Shown here one piece after another: positions 41,260 through 50,650 of a stretch of 64,000 bases of DNA. The notes beneath the pieces were generated by a model. The model was not told the DNA's origin. It saw only the letters and a list, made by a program, of their open reading frames with translations, and ran no database searches. This DNA comes from JAIBCC01 sp963763855 (GTDB taxonomy: Bacteria > Acidobacteriota > Blastocatellia > Pyrinomonadales > Pyrinomonadaceae), in the NCBI GenBank assembly GCA_963763855.1, contig CAVXPU010000005.1:1860001-1924000 (forward strand). The letters run 5' to 3'. Made by a program: the position numbers and the translations under genes. Numbering within the stretch: position 1 is the first letter of the stretch; the number at the start of each line of letters is the position of its first letter.

Positions 41260-43173
41260 ATGCAAAGCAATAAAAAGAGCAGTTGGTTCAAAGAATGGCT
41301 TTTTGAAGGGGTAAAAGAAATTGAGGCACCTTACGGCAAACCTCAAAAGCATGAGCAGCATTCCTGGTGGAAGGTAATGTGCCTGACGGGGGTCGATTAT
41401 TTCTCAACGCTTGGATATCAACCGGGCATTGCTTTTTTGGCGGCTGGAGTTTTATCTCCAATAGCGACATTTGTTTTGATTTTATTAACGCTGTTTGGTG
41501 CTTTGCCGATTTATAATCGCGTTGCGGCGGAAAGCCCGAAAGGTGAAGGTTCAATTGCAATGCTTGAAGCCTTGCTTTCCCGCTGGAAAGGAAAACTTTT
41601 CGTGCTGGTTTTGCTGGGCTTTGTTGCAACTGATTTTGTCATTACGATTACGCTTTCTGCGGCTGATGCAACAGCACATATCGTTGAAAATCCATTCGTT
41701 TTGGAGCATCTGCATTTTCTTGACCACCCTGTTTTAATCACACTTGTTTTAATCGGAATACTTGGTGCGGTTTTTCTAAAAGGCTTTAAAGAAGCAATTG
41801 GGATTGCAGTTTTTCTTGTTGCGATTTATCTGCTGCTCAATCTAATTGTTATTTTCTTTGGACTTCGGGAAGTCTTCACTCATCCTGAACTGTTGGCTAA
41901 TTGGAAAGAGGCGGTTTTTGATTACAAAGGAGCAAAAGGCAATATATTTTTTATTGTTGGCGTGGCACTTATAGTTTTTCCGAAACTGGCACTCGGTTTA
42001 TCAGGCTTTGAGACTGGTGTTGCAGTTATGCCTTTGGTCAAAAATCCCAATCGCATAGGTAACACCCGCAAAATGCTTCTCACAGCGGCATTGATAATGA
42101 GTTTTATGCTTCTTTGCACGAGTGTAATGACCAGCGTTTTGATTCCACCACAGGAATTTCAAGAAGGGGGAAAAGCATATGGACGTGCGTTATCGTTTAT
42201 TGCACATGAACAAATCGGTGAGTTTTTTGGCACGATTTACGATCTTTCAACTGTATTAATTCTTTGGTTTGCCGGTGCAAGTGCGATGGCTGGGCTATTA
42301 AATATTGTGCCACGTTATTTGCCGCGTTATGGAATGGGACCGGAATGGGCTAAAGCTACACGTCCTTTGGTACTCGTATTTACGTTAATTTGTTTCTTTG
42401 TTACATGGTCGTTTAACGCCAATGTTGAAGCTCAGGGCGGAGCTTATGCCACGGGGGTTTTGGTTTTAATGTCTTCCGCGGCGGTTGCAGTAACGCTTTC
42501 GGCTTGGCGAAAAAGCAATAAATGGTGGTTTGGCTATTTGCTCATCTCTCTAGTCTTTGCCTATACGACGATAGTTAATGTCATAGAGCGACCGGATGGG
42601 ATAAAGATTGCCTCCTTATTCATCATAGGTATAGTAGCAGCATCGTTTTTTTCACGGGCTTTGCGTTCGACTGAAATCCGGATTGACGAGATTGAATTTG
42701 ATGAACAGGCTCATGGATTTATTGAGGAAATGTGTGAAGGCGAAATCCGCATTGTCACAAACCGCAGGGAAGTGGGAGATTTAGCCGAATATCGCTTTAA
42801 AGAACATGAAAAACGAGTTGATAATCACATTCCCGCCAATGATCCGATTGTGTTTTTTGAAATTGATTTAGGTGACGCTTCTGAATTTAAAGGTAAGCTC
42901 AAAATTCGCGGATACGACATCGATGGCTATCGCGTTTTGCGAACCGAAGCACCTGCAGTGCCGAACGCGATTGCCGGGCTTTTAATACATTTACGCAATA
43001 AAACAGGGAAAATACCACACGTTTATTTTGGTTGGAGCGAGGGCAATCCGATTAGTTATTTGATTCGCTATATTCTTTTTGGAGAAGGAGATACGGCACC
43101 CGTAACCAGAGAAATTCTGCGTAAAGCTGAAGATGATCCCGAACTTCGTCCGAATGTTCACGTTGGTGGTTAA
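41260..43173 (+). CDS. APC superfamily permease, KimA-like, with C-terminal cytosolic domain
   Basis: A 637-residue transporter with about 12 membrane helices (roughly 40-480) and a soluble C-terminal domain of about 150 residues. The opening HSWWKVMCLTGVDYFSTLGYQPGI resembles the first helix of KimA-type potassium permeases (SSDALSSVAYGPEQI), and ESPKGEGSIAMLEALL aligns with YPQGGGAYIVSKE. ALGLSGFETGVAVMP lies mid-protein. The substrate could be potassium or an amino acid. The C-terminal part (RIVTNRREVGDLAEYR ... SEGNPISYLIRYILFGEGD) is probably regulatory. The leader carries an attenuator-like hairpin and, farther up, a structured RNA. Its TAA stop overlaps the next convergent stop. Confidence 0.8.
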   Translation: MQSNKKSSWFKEWLFEGVKEIEAPYGKPQKHEQHSWWKVMCLTGVDYFSTLGYQPGIAFLAAGVLSPIATFVLILLTLFGALPIYNRVAAESPKGEGSIAMLEALLSRWKGKLFVLVLLGFVATDFVITITLSAADATAHIVENPFVLEHLHFLDHPVLITLVLIGILGAVFLKGFKEAIGIAVFLVAIYLLLNLIVIFFGLREVFTHPELLANWKEAVFDYKGAKGNIFFIVGVALIVFPKLALGLSGFETGVAVMPLVKNPNRIGNTRKMLLTAALIMSFMLLCTSVMTSVLIPPQEFQEGGKAYGRALSFIAHEQIGEFFGTIYDLSTVLILWFAGASAMAGLLNIVPRYLPRYGMGPEWAKATRPLVLVFTLICFFVTWSFNANVEAQGGAYATGVLVLMSSAAVAVTLSAWRKSNKWWFGYLLISLVFAYTTIVNVIERPDGIKIASLFIIGIVAASFFSRALRSTEIRIDEIEFDEQAHGFIEEMCEGEIRIVTNRREVGDLAEYRFKEHEKRVDNHIPANDPIVFFEIDLGDASEFKGKLKIRGYDIDGYRVLRTEAPAVPNAIAGLLIHLRNKTGKIPHVYFGWSEGNPISYLIRYILFGEGDTAPVTREILRKAEDDPELRPNVHVGG

Positions 43174-43544
43174 TTTATTGTTTGTTCAGCAGTTAAATCG
43201 GGATTCATAGCCAAAAAACATGAACGGCAATAAACAGGGCGACCTTGGGATGGATAAAAGGGAACGGTAGTTTGATTTGAACACTTGGCACAACTAACTA
43301 TCACTTCAATCTTTTGCTTGACTCCAGAGGCATGGGCAGTTGCAATCGCTGAGAGTCTTTCATTTTTGGCTTGTTTACATGGTTTGCATCTTTTTGGCGG
43401 GTTTTGTAAGCCTTTATCATGAAAGAAAAGCTGCTCGCCATCAGTCCATATAAAATCTTTGCCGCAATCAATGCAGTTTAATGTCAAATCTTCAAATTGA
43501 ACATTCTTTGATTCAACTTTATTATGTAACTCCGTTTGCGACAT
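43170..43544 (-). CDS. Protein with two zinc-ribbon motifs
   Basis: A 124-residue soluble protein. The first half has NCIDCGKDFIWTDGEQLFFHD followed by PPKRCKPCKQ, the probable zinc-ribbon domain seen in many bacterial proteins. The second half has SCAKCSNQTTVPF and PVYCRSCF, a second four-cysteine site. The role is unknown. ATG at 43544 was chosen because GGGAAGGAATC lies before it; ten more codons are open upstream. Its stop codon overlaps that of the convergent permease in a palindromic TTAA. Confidence 0.78.
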   Translation of the reverse strand: MSQTELHNKVESKNVQFEDLTLNCIDCGKDFIWTDGEQLFFHDKGLQNPPKRCKPCKQAKNERLSAIATAHASGVKQKIEVIVSCAKCSNQTTVPFYPSQGRPVYCRSCFLAMNPDLTAEQTIN

Positions 43545-43716
43545 AAATGATTCCTTCCCTTGGTTGACTATCAATATCTAAACGCAATATTGGTTTGTTT
43601 TTTGCACAATTTATTCAAAAATGGGATGATTTGCTAAATTAGCTTTAAAACATTCTGTGCGAGGCATACGAACAAGAAATTATAACTATCTGGTTTAAGT
43701 GTCAAGAAGAGAAACT

Positions 43717-44970
43717 ATGAGAATACTCGTTATTGGTTCCGGCGGACGCGAACACGCGATTTGTCAGGCATTTGTAAAAAGTAAAAATATTGAGAAAGTA
43801 TATTGTGCAGATGGCAATGCAGGGATTGCTGAAATTGCGGAAAATGTTGGAATTAAACCGGATAACATAGAATTATTGGCACAATTTGCCGAATCTAAAG
43901 AAATAGACTTAACTTTCGTTGGCGGAGAAGTTCCACTTTCACTGGGGATCGTTGACGAATTTGAGAAACGCGGTTTAGCAATTGTCGGAGCGTCGAAAAA
44001 AGCTGCTCAATTAGAATCTTCAAAAGCATTTTCCAAAGATTTTATGGCGTATCACAACGTTCCAACCGCAAATTATCGAATTGCGGAAAATCCCGAAGAA
44101 GCTAAAGAATTACTATCGGAATTCGCTGATACTGTTGTCATTAAAGCCGATGGTCTGGCAGCTGGAAAAGGAGTTGTAGTTGCCGAAAACCGAGAGCAGG
44201 CGATAGAGGCGATTGATAGTCTGGAAACGATCGTTGGTGCCGAAGCAATGTCGCAAATAGTTTTGGAAGAAAGGCTTATCGGAAAGGAGGTTTCACTTTT
44301 GCTCTTTGCAGATGGAAAGAATTTTGCGTTAATGCCGCCCGTTAGAGACCATAAACGGATCGGCGAAGGCGACACGGGAGCAAACACAGGCGGGATGGGA
44401 ACGTTTTCAGACGATAGTCTTTTGAGCAATAATGAAATAAAGACAATCGTCAAAGAAATTATCAAACCGACATTGGGAGGCTGCGAAAAAGATGGATTTC
44501 CATTTCGCGGAATATTGTTTATCGGATTGATGATGACTGATTCGGGAGCGAAGGTTTTGGAATATAACGTCCGCTTTGGCGACCCGGAAACTCAATCCAT
44601 TTTGGTTCGTCTTGAAACTGACTTCCTTGAAATTTGCCAGGCAATGCTCTCGCAAAACCTTGATAAACTTGAGATTAAGTGGAAAAAGGGAAGTTCGGCT
44701 TGCGTTGTTTTGGCTTCTGACAATTATCCCGCGAAACCGAAAATTGGCGACAGAATTTATGGTTTAGAAAATGTGAATGACACAGTTATTTTTCATGCCG
44801 GAACTGCAAAAGATGAAACCGGAAATTTTGTCACGTCAGGCGGCAGAGTTTTGGGTGTTACAGCCGTTGGTGGCGATATCGACGAAGCTCTAAATAAAGC
44901 ATACAAGGTAGTTAATGAAATATCATGGGAAGGAATGCAATATCGCAAGGACATCGGTAAAACTCTATGA
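43717..44970 (+). CDS. purD: Phosphoribosylamine-glycine ligase
   Basis: A 417-residue ATP-grasp enzyme for the second step of purine synthesis, joining glycine to phosphoribosylamine. Features are MRILVIGSGGREHAI (N domain), the ATP-grasp core with VIKADGLAAGKGVVVAENRE, the signature PVRDHKRIGEGDTGANTGGMG and VLEYNVRFGDPETQ, and the C-terminal domain with ACVVLASDNYPAKP and SGGRVLGVTA. ATG at 43717 was chosen over an upstream GTG. It overlaps the following transporter gene by four bases (ATGA). Confidence 0.97.
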   Translation: MRILVIGSGGREHAICQAFVKSKNIEKVYCADGNAGIAEIAENVGIKPDNIELLAQFAESKEIDLTFVGGEVPLSLGIVDEFEKRGLAIVGASKKAAQLESSKAFSKDFMAYHNVPTANYRIAENPEEAKELLSEFADTVVIKADGLAAGKGVVVAENREQAIEAIDSLETIVGAEAMSQIVLEERLIGKEVSLLLFADGKNFALMPPVRDHKRIGEGDTGANTGGMGTFSDDSLLSNNEIKTIVKEIIKPTLGGCEKDGFPFRGILFIGLMMTDSGAKVLEYNVRFGDPETQSILVRLETDFLEICQAMLSQNLDKLEIKWKKGSSACVVLASDNYPAKPKIGDRIYGLENVNDTVIFHAGTAKDETGNFVTSGGRVLGVTAVGGDIDEALNKAYKVVNEISWEGMQYRKDIGKTL

Positions 44971-45674
44971 CACAAGAATCACGGCGTAATTATCGCTATT
45001 ATGATCTGATTATGGCGGCGTTTGTCGCAGTTTTGCTTTGCTCAAATTTGATTGGTGTACATAAAGTTTCAGTCATAAAAATTGGCAGTTTCGAATATAT
45101 TTACGGAGCCGGAGTTTTATTTTTTCCGATAAGTTATTTATTCGGCGATATCCTGACTGAAGTTTACGGTTATGCACGTTCGCGTAAAGTAATTTGGGCA
45201 GGTTTTGGGGCTTTGATTTTCGCATCGCTGATGTCATTTGTCGTAACTGCTCTGCCTTTAGCAAGTTCGATGGATGTTGAAAAACAAAAGGCAATTGAAA
45301 TGATTTTCGGGCAAACGCCGCGAATTGTTTTAGCTTCTTTGACCGCATTTTGGCTCGGTGAATTTGTTAATTCATTTGTTTTGGCAAAAATAAAACTATG
45401 GATGTCAGGCAGACTTCTTTTTGTCCGAACGATCGCTTCAACCATTTTCGGTGAGCTTGCAGATTCGCTCATATTTTATCCAATAGCTTTTTATGGTCTT
45501 TGGTCGAATGATTTACTGATTAGCGTAATGATCGGAAATTATTTTATAAAAGTTATGTGGGAAGTTTTGGCGACTCCGTTCACTTATTTAATTGTCGGGT
45601 TTCTTAAACGTTCGGAGAATGAAGATTATTACGATAAGAATACTGATTTCAATCCTTTCAGTCTTGAGACTTAA
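44967..45674 (+). CDS. YhhQ/VUT family queuosine-precursor transporter
   Basis: A 235-residue membrane protein with six predicted helices. Family blocks are LLCSNLIGVHKV, the FPISYLFGDILTEVYGYARSR motif, FWLGEFVNSFVLAKIK and RTIASTIFGELADSLIFYP. YhhQ-type proteins import queuosine precursors such as preQ0/preQ1 for tRNA wobble modification. No queuosine synthesis gene lies in the window. It is translationally coupled to purD, an unrelated housekeeping gene. Confidence 0.88.
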   Translation: MTQESRRNYRYYDLIMAAFVAVLLCSNLIGVHKVSVIKIGSFEYIYGAGVLFFPISYLFGDILTEVYGYARSRKVIWAGFGALIFASLMSFVVTALPLASSMDVEKQKAIEMIFGQTPRIVLASLTAFWLGEFVNSFVLAKIKLWMSGRLLFVRTIASTIFGELADSLIFYPIAFYGLWSNDLLISVMIGNYFIKVMWEVLATPFTYLIVGFLKRSENEDYYDKNTDFNPFSLET

Positions 45675-45708
45675 AGTAATATCTGAGGATATTTACTAAG
45701 ATTATTTG

Positions 45709-47988
45709 ATGAAACTTTCACTTTCCACTCCGGTCGCTGAATTTCATAAATACGAAATCGCCAAGCTTTCTTCGGCGATGTCAGGAAAACTTGCGACCGC
45801 AGTTGCTTCGTTTGCGAACAAAACAGAAGCTTCAGAAGCAACCGTTGAAGACCTTTTGAATTATTTTCCAATGCGATATGAGGATCGCTCAAATCTCATT
45901 CAAATCGATGAATTAACGGGCAATATGGAAGCCTCGCTCGACCTTTATGTTCGGGTTGCGGGTGGATTTCGTGTAGGTAAAAATCGCGGACCAAAAGCAC
46001 CACCGCTTTATATTTTCGAAATAACTGCCGGCGATTTTGAAAGAATTCGCAAACCGGTCGTGATTTTTTGGTTCGTTTCAGGAAAAATTGCCAATCATGC
46101 GATTGAATATTACAAAAAGCGTTTTTCACGCGGAACCAGGCTTGTCGCTTTTGGTAAATGGGAGTGGGATTCACGACGCAATACTTTTTCTCTGAAGCTT
46201 GGAAAGCCGGATGAGCTTGAGTTGCTGCCGCTTGAAGCTGATATTGATTCCTTCGGACTGCTGGAAAATCAAGATTCGGTCGATTCTGACGAATTGTTGG
46301 ATGATTCAAATCTTTTTCCGGTAATTCATGTCGGACGGCGAGTGCCAATTTACCGAAAACTTGGTCAGTTTCAGACAAAAAGGTTGCGTGAGATTGTTTT
46401 TAACGTTTTGCAGAATCTCGATGAATCGACTTTTACAGAATCTCTTCCCGATGAATTATTAAAAAAGCATTCATTTATTTCTCGTTTACGGGCAATTAAA
46501 GAAATTCACTTTCCACCGGAAAACGCCAGTTTGACTGAATATGCAAAAGCCCGAAGCAATGCCCATAAACGGCTTATTTTCGAAGAATTCTTTTGGGTAT
46601 CTTTTGCTTTGCAATATAAACGCGGCGAACGCACAAAAGAACCAAAAGGTGCCGTAATTGAAATTACAGATAAAATTCGTCAACGACTTAATGCCGTTGT
46701 ACCGTTTACTTTAACAAATGCTCAGAAAAGAGTGTGCGAGCAAATCTTTTCAGATATGCAGAGCGATGCTCCGATGAACAGACTTGTTCAAGGCGACGTT
46801 GGAAGTGGTAAAACCATTATCGCTTTATTGGCAATGCTTGCTGCGATGGAAAATGGCTATCAAACGGCTTTGATGGCTCCAACTGAAATTTTAGCTGAAC
46901 AACACGCACGTAATTTTAAGAAATTGCTTGCGAATACGGGGTTTGAAACAGATTTATTGATAGGAAGTCTAAGGGCTGCCGAGAAAAGAAAGGTTCAGGA
47001 AAGACTCGCGAATGGCGAAATTCATGCGATTATCGGCACCCATGCGATAATTCAAGACGCCGTAGAATTTGAAAAGCTTGGGCTTGCGGTAATTGACGAA
47101 CAGCATCGTTTTGGAGTTCTACAAAGGGCTCAATTACGTGCAAGAGGTTATAATCCCGACATTTTGGTGATGACAGCTACGCCTATTCCGAGAAGTTTAG
47201 CGATGACGGTTTATGGTGACCTGGAAGTTTCCGTGATTGACGAACTTCCGCCGGGTAGAACTCCAATAAAAACAGTAGTTTGCGGTGAAGATCAGCGGTC
47301 AGGTGTCTATAAAGGCATTGAACGCGAAGTAAACTTGGGAAGACAGGTTTATATCGTTTATCCGCTTATCGAAGAATCGGAAAAACTGGATTTAAAAGCC
47401 GCAACTGCGATGTTTGAAGAATTAGAAACAAAGATATTTCCGTCTTTTTCCGTCGGATTATTGCACGGTAAAATGAAGACCGACGAAAAAGAATCAGTAA
47501 TGAAGAAATTTGCCGATGGCGAAACAAATATTTTAGTTTCTACGACCGTAATTGAAGTAGGTGTGGATGTTGCGAATGCTAGTCTGATGATAATTGAACA
47601 TGCTGAACGATTTGGATTATCACAATTGCATCAGCTACGCGGGCGGGTTGGTCGTGGTGCAGAACAATCATTTTGTGTTTTGCTGACAGGCGATAAAAAA
47701 ACTGCTGTTGCCAAAGAAAGACTCGGAATTATGGAAGAAACTACGGATGGTTTTAAGATTGCCGAAAAAGATTTGGAAATTCGCGGTCAAGGTGAAATTT
47801 TAGGAACGCGACAATCCGGCATTCAAACATTCAAAATCGGTAACATCATTCGTGATCTTGAAATTTTGGAAACAGCAAAGAATGAAGCTGAAATTTATCT
47901 GACCAAAAAGAAATCAAGCAAAGAAACAGCAGATTTAATTTTGGCGGTGAAACAGAATAAAAGACTAAAATTAGCCGGAATTGGATAG
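45709..47988 (+). CDS. recG: ATP-dependent DNA helicase RecG
   Basis: A 759-residue helicase that remodels stalled forks and branched DNA. The N-terminal part holds helical and OB-fold wedge domains (YFPMRYEDRSNLIQIDELT), followed by motor motifs: LVQGDVGSGKTIIALLAML, APTEILAEQHARNF, VIDEQHRFGVLQRAQL, TATPIPRSLAMT, LLHGKMKTDEKE, STTVIEVGVDV and QLRGRVGRG. The tail ends RGQGEILGTRQSGI as in other RecG. The length is slightly above average. ATG at 45709 preferred. It has no clear operon partner. Confidence 0.96.
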   Translation: MKLSLSTPVAEFHKYEIAKLSSAMSGKLATAVASFANKTEASEATVEDLLNYFPMRYEDRSNLIQIDELTGNMEASLDLYVRVAGGFRVGKNRGPKAPPLYIFEITAGDFERIRKPVVIFWFVSGKIANHAIEYYKKRFSRGTRLVAFGKWEWDSRRNTFSLKLGKPDELELLPLEADIDSFGLLENQDSVDSDELLDDSNLFPVIHVGRRVPIYRKLGQFQTKRLREIVFNVLQNLDESTFTESLPDELLKKHSFISRLRAIKEIHFPPENASLTEYAKARSNAHKRLIFEEFFWVSFALQYKRGERTKEPKGAVIEITDKIRQRLNAVVPFTLTNAQKRVCEQIFSDMQSDAPMNRLVQGDVGSGKTIIALLAMLAAMENGYQTALMAPTEILAEQHARNFKKLLANTGFETDLLIGSLRAAEKRKVQERLANGEIHAIIGTHAIIQDAVEFEKLGLAVIDEQHRFGVLQRAQLRARGYNPDILVMTATPIPRSLAMTVYGDLEVSVIDELPPGRTPIKTVVCGEDQRSGVYKGIEREVNLGRQVYIVYPLIEESEKLDLKAATAMFEELETKIFPSFSVGLLHGKMKTDEKESVMKKFADGETNILVSTTVIEVGVDVANASLMIIEHAERFGLSQLHQLRGRVGRGAEQSFCVLLTGDKKTAVAKERLGIMEETTDGFKIAEKDLEIRGQGEILGTRQSGIQTFKIGNIIRDLEILETAKNEAEIYLTKKKSSKETADLILAVKQNKRLKLAGIG

Positions 47989-48234
47989 TATTTTCGTGGT
48001 TTTTGTAAAAATGCACAAGATGATAGCGATATAAGTTGATATTTACCACAGCAATTGGTTATATTTGCTTAATGCCTTCCGAAGTTTTAGCATCTTAATG
48101 GGTCCGATTTAAGAATTTACTCTTCACACAGTTTATTTCTTTTGATGCCTAAGGGTCTTGGGAGGCGAAATAAAATAGCAAAGTTAAATTGTTATTTTAA
48201 GTACGAATCACTCTATTGAAAATTAAGGATAATA

Positions 48235-49149
48235 ATGGAAAACCGACGACCAACCAATCAAAATAGCGAAAAGCCTTTCAATCGTAACAATATCAAGAGA
48301 ATACCCAGAGATATGGTTAACAATGAAAGACGATTTCAACCCCAAAAGGAAGGAGTCAGCCCGCGAAGTGAAGGTAGTAGTAATCAACCTCGTGCAGGCG
48401 GATATCCCAAAAAAGAAGGAGGTGCCTTTCAACCAAGAGGAGAAGGCAGATTCCCGAGCCGCGATACTAAATTTCAACCAAGAGATAATAGATTTCAAGG
48501 CAAACCAAATAAATTTGATCCAAAGAAAAAATTTCCTCCAAAAGGAAAGCCGGATAAATTCAAATCAGAACCACTAATAAAAATAACTTCAGAAATGCAA
48601 GTAACTGATGGAAAACTTCGAGGGAAGTTTTTGCAAAGCACAACTTCTCCAAAGGTACGACCTACAACACGAAAATTACGGGAGATTTTATTCAAATTAA
48701 TTGTCCGGCGGGTTAGAGGAAAACGTTTTTTAGATGTCTGTGCAGGCTCTGGGGCAGTAGGGATCGAAGCGATTTCTCGAGGAGCTTTGCTCGGAACTTT
48801 CGTTGAACGTTCGCCTAAGATGTGCAGTTTTATTAAGAAAAACATGGCGACCATGGAGATCAAAGAAGGGCATGGTGAAATCTTCGAACTTGAAGCCGTA
48901 CCTTTTTTGAAACAAATGGCTAAACGACGTAGATTTTGGGATGTGGTATTTTTGGATCCGCCATATGATACAAATTACGACGAGATTTTAGAATATTTTT
49001 CACGCGGCGTTTGCATAAAACCTAAAGGATTATTAGTTATCGAACATCACTCTGAAATGTTTTTTCCTGAGAAATTAGGCGTTTTAAGAAGATGGCGGGT
49101 AATTGTAGAAGGCGATTCTACGTTAAGTTTTTACGATAGAGCCGCCTGA
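48235..49149 (+). CDS. RsmD-like methyltransferase with long disordered basic N-terminus
   Basis: A 304-residue protein in two parts. Residues 1-115 are low-complexity, Arg/Lys/Gly/Gln-rich with repeated FQPR and KP units (GRFPSRDTKFQPRDNRFQG). Residues 120-304 form a SAM-dependent RsmD-type methyltransferase: GKFLQSTTSPKVRPTTRKLRE, RFLDVCAGSGAVGIEAISRG (SAM loop) and VVFLDPPYDTNYDEI (catalytic DPPY). It is a tandem paralogue of the next gene, and its stop overlaps that gene's start (TGATG). The tail may bring RNA affinity. Its RNA target is unknown. Confidence 0.83.
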   Translation: MENRRPTNQNSEKPFNRNNIKRIPRDMVNNERRFQPQKEGVSPRSEGSSNQPRAGGYPKKEGGAFQPRGEGRFPSRDTKFQPRDNRFQGKPNKFDPKKKFPPKGKPDKFKSEPLIKITSEMQVTDGKLRGKFLQSTTSPKVRPTTRKLREILFKLIVRRVRGKRFLDVCAGSGAVGIEAISRGALLGTFVERSPKMCSFIKKNMATMEIKEGHGEIFELEAVPFLKQMAKRRRFWDVVFLDPPYDTNYDEILEYFSRGVCIKPKGLLVIEHHSEMFFPEKLGVLRRWRVIVEGDSTLSFYDRAA

Positions 49150-49700
49150 TGCGTATAATTTCTGGATTATATCGCGGACGGGTTTTGAAAAGTCCCGCTG
49201 GTCTTAAAACCCGTCCAACTTCTGATCGCTTGCGTGAAACCCTCTTTAACATTCTCAATCCACAAATAGCAGAAACTACAAAATTTTTAGACCTTTGTTC
49301 CGGAACCGGTGCAATTGGCATTGAAGCACTTTCAAGAGGTGCTGAGTTTACAACGTTTGTTGATAAATCACGCAAAAGCTGTGGCTTGATCGAAACAAAC
49401 CTCGACCTATTGTCAATTCCTGAAGACCAAACTGAGGTTATTCAAGCTGAAGCGATTGATTTTGTGAAAAAATCACAAAATTCATTTGATATTGTGTTTT
49501 TTGACCCGCCATATGATGACGACTATTTCGAAATATTATCTTGCTTTGGTGAAACCGATTCAAAATTGCTCAATGAAAATGGAGTTTTTATCGCCGAACA
49601 TCGTTCAAAAACTGTCTTATTAGACGAAATCGGTGAATTACGGCGTTGGCGTATCGTAAAGCAAGGCGATTCGAGTCTGAGTTTTTACCAAAGAAAATAA
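49149..49700 (+). CDS. rsmD: 16S rRNA (guanine966-N2)-methyltransferase RsmD
   Basis: A 183-residue protein of typical RsmD length that methylates G966 of 16S rRNA. It has MRIISGLYRGRVLKSPAGLK, RPTSDRLRETLFNIL, FLDLCSGTGAIGIEALSRG and IVFFDPPYDDDYFEI. The start fits the family exactly and overlaps the stop of the upstream paralogue. Of the two neighbours this one is the better candidate for the canonical enzyme. Confidence 0.9.
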   Translation: MRIISGLYRGRVLKSPAGLKTRPTSDRLRETLFNILNPQIAETTKFLDLCSGTGAIGIEALSRGAEFTTFVDKSRKSCGLIETNLDLLSIPEDQTEVIQAEAIDFVKKSQNSFDIVFFDPPYDDDYFEILSCFGETDSKLLNENGVFIAEHRSKTVLLDEIGELRRWRIVKQGDSSLSFYQRK

Positions 49701-49748
49701 GTTCTTCACATTTACCTATTCCTGATTTCGAATTAACATTGATGTTTT

Positions 49749-50639
49749 ATGAATGCACTCATTGTTTGGCTTATACTGTGTCTCATTTGGGGCAGTACTT
49801 GGATTTTCATCAAGCTTGGTTTGGCAGATTTGCCACCGATTACCTTTGCCGCAATTAGATTTTCGGTTGCATGCGTGATTCTTTTTCCAATTGTTTTATT
49901 TCGGGGTTTTAAGTTACCAAAGGGACAGGACGTCTGGAAAATAATCCTTATCTGCAGCTTTTTACAGTTTTCACTGAATTACGGACTTTTATTTTGGGGC
50001 GAACAGCATATTTCATCGGGCTTAGCCGCAGTTTTGCAGGCAACTATTCCGGTTTTTGGACTGGTTTTGGCAAGAATTTACGTTGGTGAAGAAATTACCA
50101 CTTTAAAGATATTATCAATTTCGCTCGGCTTAGTCGGCGTTGCCGTAATTTTTAATGAACAGTTAATTCTTAATGGAAAACTAGCACTTTTAGGCAGTTT
50201 AGCGGTTGTGGTTGGGGCATTTGGGGCTTCTTACGCAAGTGTTTTAACAAAATCAAAATTGCAAGAATTAGATACGGCGACAATTATTTTTTTTCAAATG
50301 CTCATTGGACATATTCCACTTTGGATTGTTGGATTAGCAATCGAAGGAAATCCGATAAACTTTAATTGGACTTCCCAAGCGATCGTTTGCGTTTTCTATC
50401 TTGCAATAATGGGTTCGATTGTGGCATTTTGGCTTTACTACTGGCTTTTAAGTAAGATTGACGTCACTAAAGCTATGATGATTGCATTTGTAACACCACT
50501 CGTTGCGGTATTTATAGGGAGTTATTACGGGGAAAAGTTGAATCTGCAAGCAATTCTTGGTGGGGCATTGATTCTTTTCAGTGTTTTCATAATTGTCATT
50601 CGACCGATACTGAACAAATCCAAGGAGCGTTATAGCTAA
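49749..50639 (+). CDS. EamA family (DMT superfamily) transporter
   Basis: A 296-residue, ten-helix transporter with two EamA repeats, beginning LIVWLILCLIWGSTWIFIKL and ADLPPITFAAIRF, the second repeat around VVVGAFGASYASVLTK and TPLVAVFIGSYYGEKL. The substrate is unknown; members often export amino acids or metabolites. Although similar in fold it is not a close copy of the EamA protein at 12 kb. It is followed 12 bases later by aroC. Confidence 0.88.
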   Translation: MNALIVWLILCLIWGSTWIFIKLGLADLPPITFAAIRFSVACVILFPIVLFRGFKLPKGQDVWKIILICSFLQFSLNYGLLFWGEQHISSGLAAVLQATIPVFGLVLARIYVGEEITTLKILSISLGLVGVAVIFNEQLILNGKLALLGSLAVVVGAFGASYASVLTKSKLQELDTATIIFFQMLIGHIPLWIVGLAIEGNPINFNWTSQAIVCVFYLAIMGSIVAFWLYYWLLSKIDVTKAMMIAFVTPLVAVFIGSYYGEKLNLQAILGGALILFSVFIIVIRPILNKSKERYS

Positions 50640-50650
50640 ATTTATTTCAT

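Noticed and set aside
41260..43173. Kup potassium transporter
   Set aside because: The protein belongs to the APC superfamily but lacks the Kup N-terminal signature; KimA-like is a closer description, and the substrate stays open.
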